NCBI GenBank assembly: GCA_015179045.1
Contig: WHUZ01000009.1
Span: forward strand, 310,001-374,000
DNA length: 64,000 nucleotides
Source: Kalaharituber pfeilii
Taxonomy: Eukaryota; Ascomycota; Pezizomycetes; Pezizales; Pezizaceae
Direction of reading: 5' to 3'
Shown here piece after piece: positions 35,281-46,845 of the stretch. A program made the position numbers and the translations under genes. Within the stretch, counting starts at the first letter, position 1. The number at the start of each line of letters is the position of its first letter. The notes below the pieces were generated by a model that had not been told where the DNA came from, searched no databases, and saw only the letters and a list, made by a program, of their open reading frames with translations.

Positions 35281-35851
35281 TCACACAACACAGAGTTTCG
35301 GCAATTGCTGGGCCTCAGTCCTCTGAGTCCTTAGTGAGAGTCAGTAAGTAAATGAGTTTGTATCAAGTCAACATCTGTAAGGACAGACAGAAGCGCAACA
35401 GTTCGTACTTTATAGGAGTCTGGTTACTTCATATGGGTCTCTTACAGTCTTACTCTCTTAATCATAGAACGAGCGACCATGAAGTGCCGATTAGCCATAT
35501 ATCTACGTACATTCCTTTCCAAGTTGGCCTGACATAACCCTACTGGTAGGAGTCTGGGTTTTAATGGTCGCTGCGTTCAAAATGCGTGTCATACCTTACA
35601 CTTCATTTTGTTACTTGAACGATTCATCGAAGCACATTTGAGCATCTCCTACTCATTCCCTGTCTCGGCTAGCAGTATATAACTGTCCACTGTACGTGAC
35701 AGCTGCTGAACTGAATATCATAGCAATACAATCATGGCACTTTCCATTCAAGGTCACCTTACTCAGGCTGGTGACATAAATTTAAATGATAAAGTAGTTA
35801 TTCTGAATTTGACGATCTGCTCGCATACATCAGGCCTCCGTTGAGAAGAAA

Positions 35852-38255
35852 TTAGAGAAATGTCACTGTTGTAGCGTCTCCATATTTCAGACCATTATAC
35901 TCAAGGCTGAACGTAAGCTGCGCAGAGTGAATATGCATCACTAAATTGTAGTTCACTTCCAAGTAGCTCTCTCCGGCTGAATTTATCTTCGTTTCAAAGT
36001 GCTTTCGAAGCGTTTCGAGGTTGCAGCTGATGCTACATACCTTATATACATCTGAATTCCACCATTAGTTTGACTGAAGCTTCCTGAGATCCTGAGTGCT
36101 CATGACATACTGGGATCAGTGCTGCGCTTTTCGGCCTGACTGCGGGGTGAATCGCTGGCCATCAGCTCAGATGTCGCCTCAAAATTAATTTCATCGGCCT
36201 TGAATGTCTGATAGAATGAAAAGGTTATTCGCTTTGTCTCTGGGATTTCATCGCCCTATTGAGAAGGATTACTCCACCATTTAGTATTTGAATTTGTGGT
36301 GTTACGTTATAGATGTGGGCTGCGGCTTACCTCCTTAACGTACCAGGTGAGCAAATCTGAGGCTTTGTATTCCTGCTCAAAAGGGCACCAAAATCTGCTT
36401 TCGAGAGGATGGACCAGTGGATCAAATTGTTCATAACAAGAAACACCATAATTTCGTCGTGCCCGCCTACTCTTGATCTGTATACTTTGTAAACCGCAAA
36501 GCACTGCTCCTCGGACCACCGCACTCCAACTTTTTCCAGATTAGGTTAATATCCTCAATATGGTATATCTTGGACATGCTTACGCATTTACTGGCTGTAA
36601 AACTTTTATACCACCGGAAGCTTGGCGAGATGAGCGTAGCTGTTCCTGCAATCTTTTATATAGGTACGCGGAAGAACCGAAGCCTCCAACAAGCAGAATT
36701 GTCTATATCTCGTTGAATGCATATCTTAGCGAACTTCACAGTTCTGAAAAGGATCGACCGCTATTACTCACAGAGGCAGGTTTGTAATTTCCTGTGATGA
36801 TAGTATCAAGCTGTTCCTGAATCAAGCGTAGAATCTCTGCAATGACCGGCTCAAAAATTTCTCTCATGTCGGCCCTCGCAATATCCAAGAATCCGTCCTG
36901 GACTTTTCTCTGCAAATGATCGCTTACGCCTGGAACCTCGCAGTCCATCTCATCTTGGTCATCAGAGTCTTGAAAAATACGTTTCAAACGCTCATCGAAA
37001 TCCTTCATCATCTTTTGGTAGGGTCTGCCCTTGGCCACCATTGCATCTACACTATACCAAACCATAAATAAGATGTACATGGACTCGGTTGGGGATGCTT
37101 ACATTGCTTCACCAAGCCATCTTCTGACGAAAGCTTCAAACCGACGATTAAGGAAAACCGATCCGCATAACCCTCCGCCGACGCCCACTTCCTTGACCTC
37201 AAATTTGGGAGTCTGGTACAAAACTTCATACGATACCAAATCCTTGAGGCAAGAGAATCAGGATCAGATGTCAAATGATATATAGTTTCAACGAAGTTTA
37301 GCTTTGAATCGGGCGAAATAAACGTACGACGGTTCCTCCTCCACAATCCGCTACTATAAATGTATCTCCCACCTACTCATAAATTATAGGGGTTATTATA
37401 TAGCAACTTGAGTCAGATATCACAACAATTACCTTGAGTAGTCCAGGAGAAATGTCGGTTAAGCAATATAAAGCAGCCGCTTCTGGTTCTGCAATTAGTA
37501 CAAGCTCCTTTCCTGACCCTATTCCAGCATTGGTAGCTGCTTTTAGGGTCAATGCTTTTGCAGCCTCACTCCAGACCTAAACTCGTCTTTCCCATTAGTA
37601 TACTGCGTTCAAAGATTGGCATCATCTCAAGATTGAGGAAGGACATACAGCAGGAATGGTTAAGTGGTATTCAACCGGAATCACTTTCCAAAATTCAGTG
37701 CCGAAACTGTTACTCAGAACTTGGAGTGCATGTTCTTTGATTGCTTTTAGGTAGTCTGAAACAGCATCGACTGGTTTCTTATTTGGTGGAAGTGCTACTC
37801 GCATCTGCTCAAGACAAAGGGGATCTGCAAGCAATCCCTTTTCCTGAGATGGGTCAAGAAGAAGCTTCATGTATTGCAGACGCCTTCTATCTTTAGAGAG
37901 ACTGTCTACAGTAGCGAGGAAACCCCATTTAAAAGTCCCATCAGCCAAATATATCATTTCCGATGGTACTTTATCCACGTCATGCTTGCCCTTCTAGGAG
38001 TGTCAGTCATCTTCAACTCAAGCCCAAAGATTAGAACACTTGCACATACCACGGCGCCTGGCCATTGCCTGATTGGTGTGATTTCCCTTGGTGACAAACT
38101 ATGGGCCTATCATTTGCAAACTCAGTTCATATCAATGTCAAAGTTCTCACATCAACTGTAGCAAGTACCACGTTGTAATGAAGGAGGCATACCCATGCAA
38201 CACCTGAGTAGGTTGTTCCAAAGTCAATTCCAATGATAATCCTATTTACTGACAT
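35852..38255 (-). CDS. Hsp70-like ATPase, unit 3 (HSPA12-type)
   Basis: The same 11-exon layout as unit 2, without the N-terminal insertion, starting MSVNRIIIGIDFGTTYSG and ending ATTVTFL; about 575 residues. All three nucleotide-binding motifs are intact: GIDFGTTYSG, ADCGGGT and LLVGGFGSS. The micro-exon encoding IRQWPGAV is intact, and no stop or frameshift was found in any exon read. Exon 7 carries the conserved GRPYQKMMKDFDERLKRIF segment. A working ATPase is expected. Upstream, the ancestral divergent region has been split by the TIR element at 38966-40419. The coiled-coil partner survives only as a stub around 41.6 kb, so this Hsp70-like gene is effectively an orphan. Confidence 0.87.
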
Positions 38256-39344
38256 GATGGCCTTAGATAGTCGCTTAGAGGAATGGGCCCAGAAAGAATC
38301 AGCAAGAAATCCGTCCTTATAGTAACTTTCCCCCAATTAAAGATACAGTATTCTGATGAAGCGTTAGATGCGGCAGGGAACCGGCTATGGAACTGTGGCA
38401 AGAAGTTGAATGAGAGCGCTTCTGTCAAGGTATGCCTGAAGATACAACCGAAGAGCTGAAGCTTCCACTTGCAAGTGGAGCTGATGGGTCAGGTTTGCTT
38501 TAAAGTCTGCCGGGAACTGCGTAGTTGTACAAGGTAGTAAAGTGTGCTGCAAACTGGGGCCTTTCCTTGACCGGCTAGTATATTCTGGAGGCAGAGGCGA
38601 AGCTGGGTTGTCATTAAGTGCATTGGGTTGGAGAAGCATGCATTGCATTCTCCTAGCTTACCTTAGTGACATGATCATTTTGAATTTCAACATCAACGTC
38701 ATACATGATATTCAGTAATTAGAGTACATAGTTCAGCAAACCAATTGTAAAATCAAGCTAGAAATGGGAAAATCTTTACGTGAGGTCATGACAAAAGAAC
38801 AATACAAGGAGCCACCCATAGAACAGTACGCCTGACGTCGAAAAGAAAGGAACATTTGAGCTAATCCCTGTATATATGTAGTATACATGTACGCAGATAA
38901 TTTGAAGATGGTTGCCTGTAGAGAATTTACGAGACAAAGCGGCCTGTCAGGCCGCCAATATGCATGTGTGCCGGGCCATTCGTAACAAACGTTCCAGTGG
39001 CCACTAGCCCGGACTACTCAACGGAACGCTGGTTCGTGATCACATACTAGTACAACGCATTGACCTTTTTGTTCTGCGCACAGAACTACAACAGAATGTT
39101 GGTATGTTGGTGGCTGTTAAAATACTAGAGGGTTCGAAATTGTAATTGTCTAAATCATTTGTTTATTTTTTGTTTATTTACTCAAGTATTTAAACTTGAT
39201 ATTTTTCCATGCTGTCGGTATTTTGAATGTATATGGCATTCTGTTCCATACACTTCTCTAGTATACAACACCAAGCCTATCTTATTTACTCCGTACCTAA
39301 ACTGGTAATTACTTTTCAGCCTCATTCCTTAACAATCTTTACCG

Positions 39345-39890
39345 ATGGAGCCTTTTACACCCGAAATTCGCCATCAATTCGAGCTATATATTCAATCTCG
39401 AGACCATACAAATAGATATCGAATGGAACCTCAAAAGTTACAAGAAATCTGTCATGATCCAGAATGGCCCGTGTCTTCAGCAGCTAAGAATAATATTTAA
39501 ACTCTTGCCAAGGTAAGTATAACCTATAAAGAAATTTTTTAATAAGATATTAACAAATTCGAAATTTTTTGTTAATGAGGACAGAGTTTTAATGCACAAA
39601 GCGAATCCTCCCTAAAATGAATACCATCGTGAGGTTATTATTGAAGATCAAGCATCTAAGATTATTCAAGATATTCATTGCAATCTTTTAGCCCATGCTG
39701 GTAAAAATAAAACTTATTGGATATTAATAATCATTACTATAGTATTAATACAGATGAGGTACGTATTTTTTTTAATATCTTATAAGTAATAACTACTAAA
39801 AATCTAACTACTAAAAATCTAGGTATTATGGCTTATTCGGCGATGTCGTGTGTATATTCTTTGTCGCCGGAGACGGTCCTTAATGACGCT
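39345..39890 (+). pseudogene. Integrase zinc-binding relic of the TIR transposon
   Basis: Fragments in shifting frames read MEPFTPEIRHQFELYIQ, YRMEPQKLQEICHDPEWPVS, KIIQDIHCNLLAHAGKNKTY and VLWLIRRCRVYILC. The order, especially the His-rich HC..LAHAGKNKTYW segment followed by the RCRV block, matches integrase zinc-binding regions known from Gypsy-derived DNA transposons in fungi. The catalytic core is absent or unrecognisable. Confidence 0.55.
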
Positions 39891-40225
39891 GTTTTTTCCT
39901 ATCGCTGGAGGGGTCCTTAGTAGAGCTTTTTTTTGCTGTCGGAGGAGTTCTTTGTTGGAGCTGTTTTTCCTATCGCCAGAGGGTCCTGATGAAGCTGATT
40001 TTTCCTGTCGCTGGAGGGGTCCTTGATAAAGCTGTTTTTTCCTGTCGCTGGGGGTCCTTGATGAAGCTGTTTTTTCCTGTCACTGGGGAGTCCTTGCCGC
40101 TGCTTTTTTTTTTTTTTTCGCCGGAGACGGTCCTTAATGAAGCTGTTTTTTCCTGTCGCTGGAGGGTCCCTTGGTAGAGCTGTTTTTTCCTGTGGCTGGG
40201 AGGGGTCTTTAGTGACGTTGTTTTT
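39880..40225. repeat. Minisatellite of about 37-40 bp units
   Basis: About nine degenerate copies of a unit containing CTGTTTTTTCCTGTCGCTGG and a GGGTCCTTGATGAAG-like half lie head to tail. On the minus strand they translate as repeats of PPATGKNSFIKD, giving a chance ORF of 150 codons. The array lies inside the transposon, next to the right TIR. Confidence 0.8.
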
Positions 40226-40641
40226 TTCAAACAGTGGATGTGTGGACACGCGAGTGTGTGTGAGAATTTGAGAGGGTGAATTGTCGGTAGAATGAGAAAA
40301 TTCAAATTCTGAGTGGCCCGGGCCAGTCACGAACCAGCGTTCCGTTGAGTAGTCCGGGCTAGTGGCCACTGGTCCGGGCCAGTGGCCACTGGAACGTTGT
40401 TACGAATGGCCCGGCACACATGCATATTCATAACTGGGCAAACAGCTTGCTCCCCCAGCTGCTGCTAGCTTGTACACACCACTTTTGTCAAGTGCTCTCA
40501 AGTAAAATGGCGCTACAGAGCGCCGAATCTGACAACAAAAGCTCGATTCCGTTTTGCGATATCAATTGCGTGCAGCTGCAGCACATCCATTGCATGGTAC
40601 TTGGAAGGCCTTCATTCACTACAAGTATGTATTGACTCTAT

Positions 40642-40693
40642 TTTTTTTTTTTAATTTCATACTCGCATGCCGCCTAACAGGCTATGGCGAGAA
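40642..40693 (-). mobile_element. 52-bp hairpin-plus-A insertion
   Basis: On the minus strand it reads CTCGCCATAGCCTGTTAGGC, GGCATGCGAGTATGAAAT and A. TATTGACTCTAT on the left (40630-40641) and TATTGACCCTAT on the right (40694-40705) form a 12-bp duplication with one mismatch. Confidence 0.75.
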
Positions 40694-41070
40694 TATTGAC
40701 CCTATTGTGCAAAGTTTGTATGGATAACCTTGTTGGAAATAGACGATTTTGCTTGATGTTTTCTTGCAAAATACCATCGCTTAGCATTTAAGCGTTAATG
40801 TATGACGGGATATACCGGATGTACCAGTATCACTTGACCGACGAAGGCTACAGTGATAGTAGTACTCCTCCAGGGGTTAAGGTCTCGCCCACAGGGGCTC
40901 GCCATGACGTTAGGCTACAAGCAAGTATTGATTTAGAAAAAAGAAGCCTACAGTAATACATGAGCCTATATTATATTCCAACAATTCCCATTATATTTGA
41001 CTCCGTTGCAGCGCTTGATCCAACTCATCCGAGGACGAGGGCAAACGGGAGGATTTCACTAGCCGCCTAC

Positions 41071-41103
<33 letters not shown>
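41071..41103. repeat. (AAT)11 microsatellite
   Basis: Eleven uninterrupted AAT units. Confidence 0.95.
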
Positions 41104-41544
41104 TAAGTCTTTTCAACGGGCCGGTCAGATCACCATTAGCCATGGCCCGCGCCGGTGTGTACCAAGGCCGGGCGCAGTCGAGGCTGGTCTGGACCAAAAA
41201 AGGGCCCAGCTAGACGATTTCAGATCCGCACCGACCAGGACGGGTCAGATAGGCGCACATCACGTAAGAAGAACAAAGACATTATTGACCGGCTCTCCCA
41301 TTTTCCACTTCAATCTTGACTTTTCTAGTAGCACCGCACTGTCCGGCGACCGGTAAGGTGTTTAAGTACGAGTGGAACCTCAACTGCAAACCGTCACTAA
41401 GACCAATCTGCAACGCAATCAGCAGCATTGCACATTTGACAAAGAAGCCATACAACCTTGTGCGGATTATCCTTCCTCTGCTCAAGCTGCCAGGCGCGGT
41501 TCTACAAGATGTACTCTTCCATATCTCTTTCGAGCACCTTAGGT

Positions 41545-41800
41545 TTAGGAATATTTCAGAGCTCAAGCAAAAAAGACATGGGAATTAGGAAATAGATCAG
41601 GTCTCTTACATTCACTATACAGAACGTGTTGTACGGTATTAGAACCTCCGATTTGGAAACGTTGAGTGTCTACTGTACTTCTTGCGGGATGTTGGAGCGC
41701 ATTTCAGGAGGTTCAAAGGCCCAACTCACCAGGCCCGAGTTAGTCTACTTCACCAGCGGACCCATTGCTTTCAACGAGCACTTATTGACTTGCCACTTCT
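41545..41800 (+). pseudogene. 5' stub of the coiled-coil partner, unit 3
   Basis: The sequence is collinear with the promoter and first exon of the unit 4 partner: AGGTTTAG...CAAGCAAAAAAG, CATTCACTATA, TTGTACGGTATTAGAACC, then ATG at 41689 and a short exon ending before GTTAGTCTACTTCACC. Unit 4 has GTTAGTCTGCTTCACC at its first donor site. Similarity fades at the second acceptor, and nothing like the coiled coil or core follows. The partner of unit 3 has therefore lost all but its 5' end. Confidence 0.65.
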
Positions 41801-41969
41801 GGCTCCTCCACCAGAACTTATATCTTCCGCCATGAGAGGGTCTCATGCCCCACTGTGAGTACCCTAGCCCGGATAGGGCCCCCAGAGCTTTCTGGATTTG
41901 TCAATCCGACTCCTCCAATGGTGGTTGAAGTCAACGGTGCTGTCGCAGAAGACATCTAATCACCTGCTC

Positions 41970-42029
41970 CTCGCCATAGCCTCACAGGCGGCACGCGAGT
42001 AATGATATAAAAAAAAAAAAGAAAAAAAG
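41970..42029 (+). mobile_element. 60-bp hairpin-plus-A insertion
   Basis: Starts exactly at CTCGCCATAGCCTCACAGGC, continues GGCACGCGAGTAATGATAT and ends in A-rich sequence. CACCTGCTC flanks both sides (41961-41969 and 42030-42038). Confidence 0.85.
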
Positions 42030-42310
42030 CACCTGCTCAATCACAAAAGAATTGCCGAGCGCTTCTCTTAGGAAAGGGAAACACACACTGAGCCAGAGAC
42101 ACCACCTCTGCTGTCTTATGCAGCAATCGTCTCTCAACACATTTCACCAAGCCCACCCCCAACACAAAACTTGGCCGACCTCCAGTGGTGCTACCACTCA
42201 AAAGCCAAACAACAAAGTCCACCGCTTCCTAATCCAAGAAAGCAGAAAGGGAATCGAGTGCCAAGCCTCCCAAGGGGAACATATCCAAACGGCAATGGTT
42301 TTGCCGTGCC

Positions 42311-42383
42311 ATGGGGAACAGCTGTATTTGGGGTTACGTGATATATATACTTTCTTTAAGGGAAAAAAAAAAAAAAAAAAAAA
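42311..42383 (+). repeat. Family 2 tail with poly(A)
   Basis: GCCATGGGGAACAGCTGTAT, TTGGGGTTACGTGATATA and about 21 A; same family as 16160-16222. It directly precedes the LINE copy that begins near 42398. Confidence 0.6.
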
Positions 42384-42397
42384 CTTGCTCTGCTCTG

Positions 42398-43770
42398 TGG
42401 TAGGGCGGCGCGTCTAAGCTACTATTACCGAGCTGACGCTGGGCTCAGACGCCGCAGGTCACGAGGGCCGTATGGGGATATAGGCAATGCTGGGTTATAT
42501 ACACACGATGAGGGTAAGTCCAGGGGCATAGGTGATGCTTAGAAATGGTGATGCTGCAAAACTGGTATAAGAGGGGCATTCTTTCTACCTTCTTCATCTT
42601 TCATCTTTCGTCTTTCATTTTCATCTGTTCATACTCATTTCCCATTACCTTCAACCTCACTACAGTTATGTTGTTTTGATATTGGTTTCTGCACTTGCTA
42701 TACAATCAAACAACTCTTGCTCATGCTCAGTAATCTTCTCCATTCAACTACCTGATACTGCCTTCACTTCCTCCTTTGCCCAGCGACCTCCCAGCAGAGG
42801 ACCCAGTGCGTAGAGTAGTGGAATTAGGTGCAGCGCGCCCCACGCTCATACTCTCGACATCTGATCCGCTCTTGGTCTTCTTACTAATGTCTAGGACCTT
42901 CCTTCGAGACCTCAAGTGGCAGTTCATGGCCTGGGCCATCTCCCTAAAAAACCCTGCAATCCTGCCCCAATCCGCTTGTCCTTGACTCCTTGCCCCCTTC
43001 TGGATCCCAGTTCACCACCACGCAGTTGAGGCCGTCGACAAATGATGGTAGTTCCACCTCGTATTGGCACTCTGTTGCCGGATGGGCTGCCTTTTGCTCC
43101 ATTTTCTCTAATATTGGTGACATGATCAGGTGACGATTGGTAGAATGCAGAAGATCGCGGAGAGCCGGCCCGCCCCAGACGGGGCGAGCAGGGCATGCCA
43201 AGAGGCTTGGGAGAGAAGGGTGGGTCGGGGCCTACTGGAGATGGGGGTAAAGGGACATGGGGTCTGACAGGCAACGAGGGTGAAGAGAGGGCTGCCCGCA
43301 TCTGCTCATACCTCCCATACCAGGAGCCTCAGGAATTAGTAACAGAAGGTGGAATGAGGATGAAAGCCAAGAGGCAGTGGGCAGAGGGAAGGAACAGACT
43401 GGGCCTGAACTACAGGCATCTTCAGAGACTAGGCGGACAGATAAGCACACTGGGCAGCTTTCTGGGCGGGAAGGAACTGAGGGCCTGGAGGCTCAAGATA
43501 GGGAAGGCAAATGGTCCGGAATGCAGGTGGTGTGGAATAGACGTAAGAGTTGATGGCACACATCGGCACCAGGTTCAACGTCTGGAAGAAGAAGTGGCCA
43601 GGGGGCCTGGGGTCATTAAGAAAACCTCCAACTTCCCAGGAAGACGAACCGGATCCTTTGGCGGAGCTGATGAGGTGGGTGGCGAGATGATGGAGCGCTG
43701 TACCTTCAATCTTAATTCTCGTATTTAAGAGATGCATCTTGGTGTTTGTTGGTTATTCTAGGTTCGTTAA
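42398..43770 (+). mobile_element. Internally deleted LINE copy
   Basis: The first 450 bp (from GTAGGGCGGCGCGTCTAAGC) match the 5' region of the minus-strand copy at 62462-63150, so this looks like the true LINE 5' end. From about 43260 the sequence switches to the ORF2 C-terminus: GLTGNEGEERAARI, GGMRMKAKRQWAEGRNRLGL, TLGSFLGGKELRAW and ECRWCG, parallel to the copy at 34.6-34.9 kb. Reverse transcriptase and endonuclease are missing. A short element with both LINE ends is a candidate non-autonomous derivative. Confidence 0.6.
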
Positions 43771-43781
43771 GAAGTTTTATT

Positions 43782-43840
43782 CTCGCCATAGCCTCCCGAA
43801 GCGGCACGGGAGTAATGATTGAAAAAAAAAAAAAAAAAAG
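43782..43840 (+). mobile_element. 59-bp hairpin-plus-A insertion
   Basis: Starts at CTCGCCATAGCCTCCCGAAG, continues GCACGGGAGTAATGATTG and 18 A. GAAGTTTTATT flanks both sides (43771-43781 and 43841-43851). Confidence 0.85.
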
Positions 43841-43866
43841 GAAGTTTTATTTCCTTTGTAGTTAAT

Positions 43867-43915
43867 CTCGTCATAGCCATGGGCGGTATACGAGTAATGT
43901 TTTTTTTTTTTTTTA
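43867..43915 (+). repeat. Degenerate hairpin element with T run
   Basis: CTCGTCATAGCCATGGGCGG and TATACGAGTAATG keep the hairpin plan, but the expected A tail is replaced by about 16 T. No target duplication is obvious. Confidence 0.5.
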
Positions 43916-44399
43916 CGACTAGCCTTTTGGCTTGCAGATTTACAAACAGGTCATTCTTGAGACTATTTTTTTTTCATCATTGGCAGCCGGATTTATTTTG
44001 TTCAGTGGACAGTACAGGACAATGACACCCTGCTAACATGCGTGAACGAAACGACGAATAAAACAATCCAAATGCCACGATAGACGATTCTTGCTAGTAT
44101 TGAAGCAAACCAGAATAAAATAAAAATAAGAACAAAGTCACGACCCATTATGCTCCTTCGCAACATACATTTCACCCACTTTTGCTACTTGAACATCTCA
44201 CTAAATCATTTATGACAACTAGTATGTGCTGCTTAACGTCGGTCCGGCCTCCTAAGTACAGTTTTCCAACACAAGTGATAATCCCTAAGTGAAGAATATC
44301 GTTGGAATTTCTGGTCAAGCTCACGACACTAGTGACTTTGGCTCAAATAACAAGGAGGTATATTGCTTTAGGTGATCTTGCATACCCCAACAGGCCTGC

Positions 44400-46845
44400 T
44401 TAGATAAACGTCACAGTGGTAGCATCACCATGCTGCACACCATTGCATTTCAGGCTGAAAGTAAGCTGAGCTGAGTGAATGCGCATAACTAGGCTGTAGT
44501 TAATGATGTAGTAAAGCTCTCCATCTGAATTTCTTCGTGATTCGAAATGCTGTCGAAGCTTGTTGAGATCATTGTGAATACGACAAACTTCGTATACATC
44601 TGTGTTCAAGTGATTAGATCAAATTATTCCCTGGATCCTTGTAGTAAAACCCTAAAGCCTTATAATAAACGACTAACTTACTCGGATGGGTGCTACGCTT
44701 CTCGGCTTGGTTGCGAGGTGAATCACTAGCCCACAAAGTGTGAATGGAGCTGAAATCGGTTTCAGATGGTAAATATTTACGATAAAAGTAGAACGATATC
44801 TCCTGTGTGTCTTCAATTGAATCCTCCTGAAGAAAAAAGACACATACTCTCAGCTCTCGTAACATATTAATATAAAAGTTATTTGGTTCATCAGTCCAGC
44901 TTACCTGTTTGACATACCAGGTCATGATACCTCTGGCCTTGTATTCCTTCTCAATGGGATCCCAGTATCGGCTTTCCATGGGGTGGATATCCGAATCGAA
45001 TGTTTCAGAAGCAGAAACACCGTAGTTTCGTCTTGCCCGTCTACTTTTTGATTCGAACGCTTTGTAGGCCGCAAACCACTGCCCCTCGGGCAACAGCACT
45101 CCAACTGCATCCAGTTCATATCAGTTGAACTGTCCTGCATCCTCCTTGGAATGATGTAACTTACGCGTTTGTAGGTTGCAGAACTTTGATACCTCTAGAA
45201 CTATTGGGTTGTGTCTCAAGATGTGTTTTCACCCTTTTGTACAGGTATCGTGAAGAACCAAAGCCTCCAATGAGAAGGACAGTCTATAGTCAATTTTTTG
45301 ATATGTCAGAAGATGTTGCACAAATCGTTGAGAAGACTTACAGATGCTGGTTTGTGCTTGCCCTTTATGATGGTATCAAGTTGTTCTTGAATCAATCGTA
45401 AAATCTCTGCAATAATGGGCTCAAAAATTGATTGCATGTCAGCCCTCGAAATATCCAAGAATCCATCCTGAACCTTTTTCCTATAATCATCAGGTACACC
45501 CGGAACTTCGCAGTCCATCCCATCTTGGTCACTAGAATCTTGAAAAGTTCGCTTCAGACGCTCATCAAAATCCTTCATCATCTTTTGGTAGGGCCTGCCC
45601 TTGGCAAACATTGCATCTACACTGTACCAAAAAATTGTAAGTGTGATGCACCTGTAGCAGCTGGGTTGGGTTCTTACGTTTTTGTACCAAGCCGATTCCG
45701 GACAAATGCCTCAAACCGACGATTGAGGAAGACCGATCCACACAACCCTCCACCAACACCCACCTCTGTAACCTCGAATTTAGGAGATTCTTGCAACACT
45801 TTATATGAAACCAAGTCCTTTAGGCAACAGGAGTTAGATATGCAAAAACAATCTTGATGCTGTCAATATCACATTCTGAATAGAAAGGTAAACTTACGAC
45901 GGTTCCTCCTCCACAATCTGCAACCACAAAAGTTTCGCCCACCTATTCATCAATTATACAGTTAGTATAAAAGTTTAAAATTTGAGTCATTATATCACGA
46001 TAGTTACCTTCAATGTTCCGGGAAAAAGATCGGTTAAGCAATACAGAGCTGCTGCCTCTGGTTCTGCAATTAGTATCAGATCATTTTCTGAACCAATGCC
46101 AGCATTATTGGCTGCTTTTAAGGTTAACGCTTTTGCGGATTCACTCCAGACCTAATGTTCTCTTCCACATCAGTATGCTGTGCTCAGGCACTGAAAGTCA
46201 TATCAACATTGAGTGAGGTCATACAGCGGGAATAGTTAAGTGATATTCAGTTGGAATTACTGTCCAGAATTCAGTACCCAAATCATTACTGAGAACTTCG
46301 AGTGCATGGTTTTTTATTGCTTTGAGATAATCGGAGACTGCATCGACTGGTTGTTTATGTGGTGGAAGTGCAGCTCGCACTTGCTTAAGACCAAGTGGAT
46401 CTGCAAATGACCCCTTTTCCTGACTGGGATCAAGGAGAAGTTTCATATATTGCAGAAGCTTCCTCCCGGGACGAAGACTTTCTGCAGCAGCGAGGAAACC
46501 CCATTTGAAAGTACCATCATCCAAGTACATCATTTCCGATGGCACTTTATCCACATCGTGCTTGCCCTTTAAGTAGGAGTGTCAGTTACCCACTTAATCA
46601 ACAACTTATACTCAGACAGAAAAACACTCGTACGTACCACGGCGCCTGGCCATTGCCTAATTGGTGTGACTTCCTTTGGTGATAAACTGCTAGCCTATTA
46701 TTTGCATACCCAGCTCATGTCAATGCCATAGTCCTCCACAGCAACCGTAGCAAGCATCACTCTGGAAGTGAAGGAGGCATACCCATGCGACACCTGAGTA
46801 CGTTGTTCCAAAATCAATCCCGATGATGATCTTATGCCCCGACAT
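44400..46845 (-). pseudogene. Hsp70-like gene, unit 4, one-base frameshift
   Basis: The same 11-exon structure, from MSGHKIIIGIDFGTTYSG to ATTVTFI, with intact nucleotide-binding motifs (GIDFGTTYSG, ADCGGGT, LLIGGFGSS). In exon 9 the conserved IKSRRARRNYG is split: the upstream frame reads CGLQSVRIKK-stop and the downstream frame SRRARRNYGV. The cause is a run of five T on the plus strand (45045-45049), one longer than needed. Everything else is undamaged, so this is either a very young pseudogene, a sequencing error in a homopolymer, or a polymorphic allele. As read, the protein would be cut at about residue 390, losing the C-terminal third. Its coiled-coil partner at 48318 is intact. Confidence 0.75.

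Larger units (their letters stand above)
38966..40419 (+). mobile_element. Integrase-bearing TIR transposon (Ginger-like), degenerate
   Basis: The ends are inverted repeats beginning GTGTGCCGGGCCATTCGTAA and continuing for about 75-100 bp through CCGGACTACTCAACGGAACG. The right copy has an extra GTGGCCACTGG-type unit. ATGCAT flanks both ends (38960-38965 and 40420-40425). Units 2 and 4 retain the uninterrupted sequence CCATATGCATA at the homologous place, confirming the insertion. The interior encodes remnants of a retroviral-type integrase, so a Ginger-like or related cut-and-paste element is the best fit. Many stops make it inactive. Confidence 0.75.

Noticed and set aside
39917..40369. 150-codon minus-strand ORF with repeated PATGKNSFIKDP
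   Set aside because: Produced by the minisatellite within the transposon; no independent evidence of coding.
19742..46845. Repeat-induced point mutation (RIP) of the duplicated genes
   Set aside because: The TGG to TAG in unit 1 is RIP-like, but units 2 and 3 are stop-free and I see no systematic C-to-T bias between copies. It cannot be excluded without a computed index.
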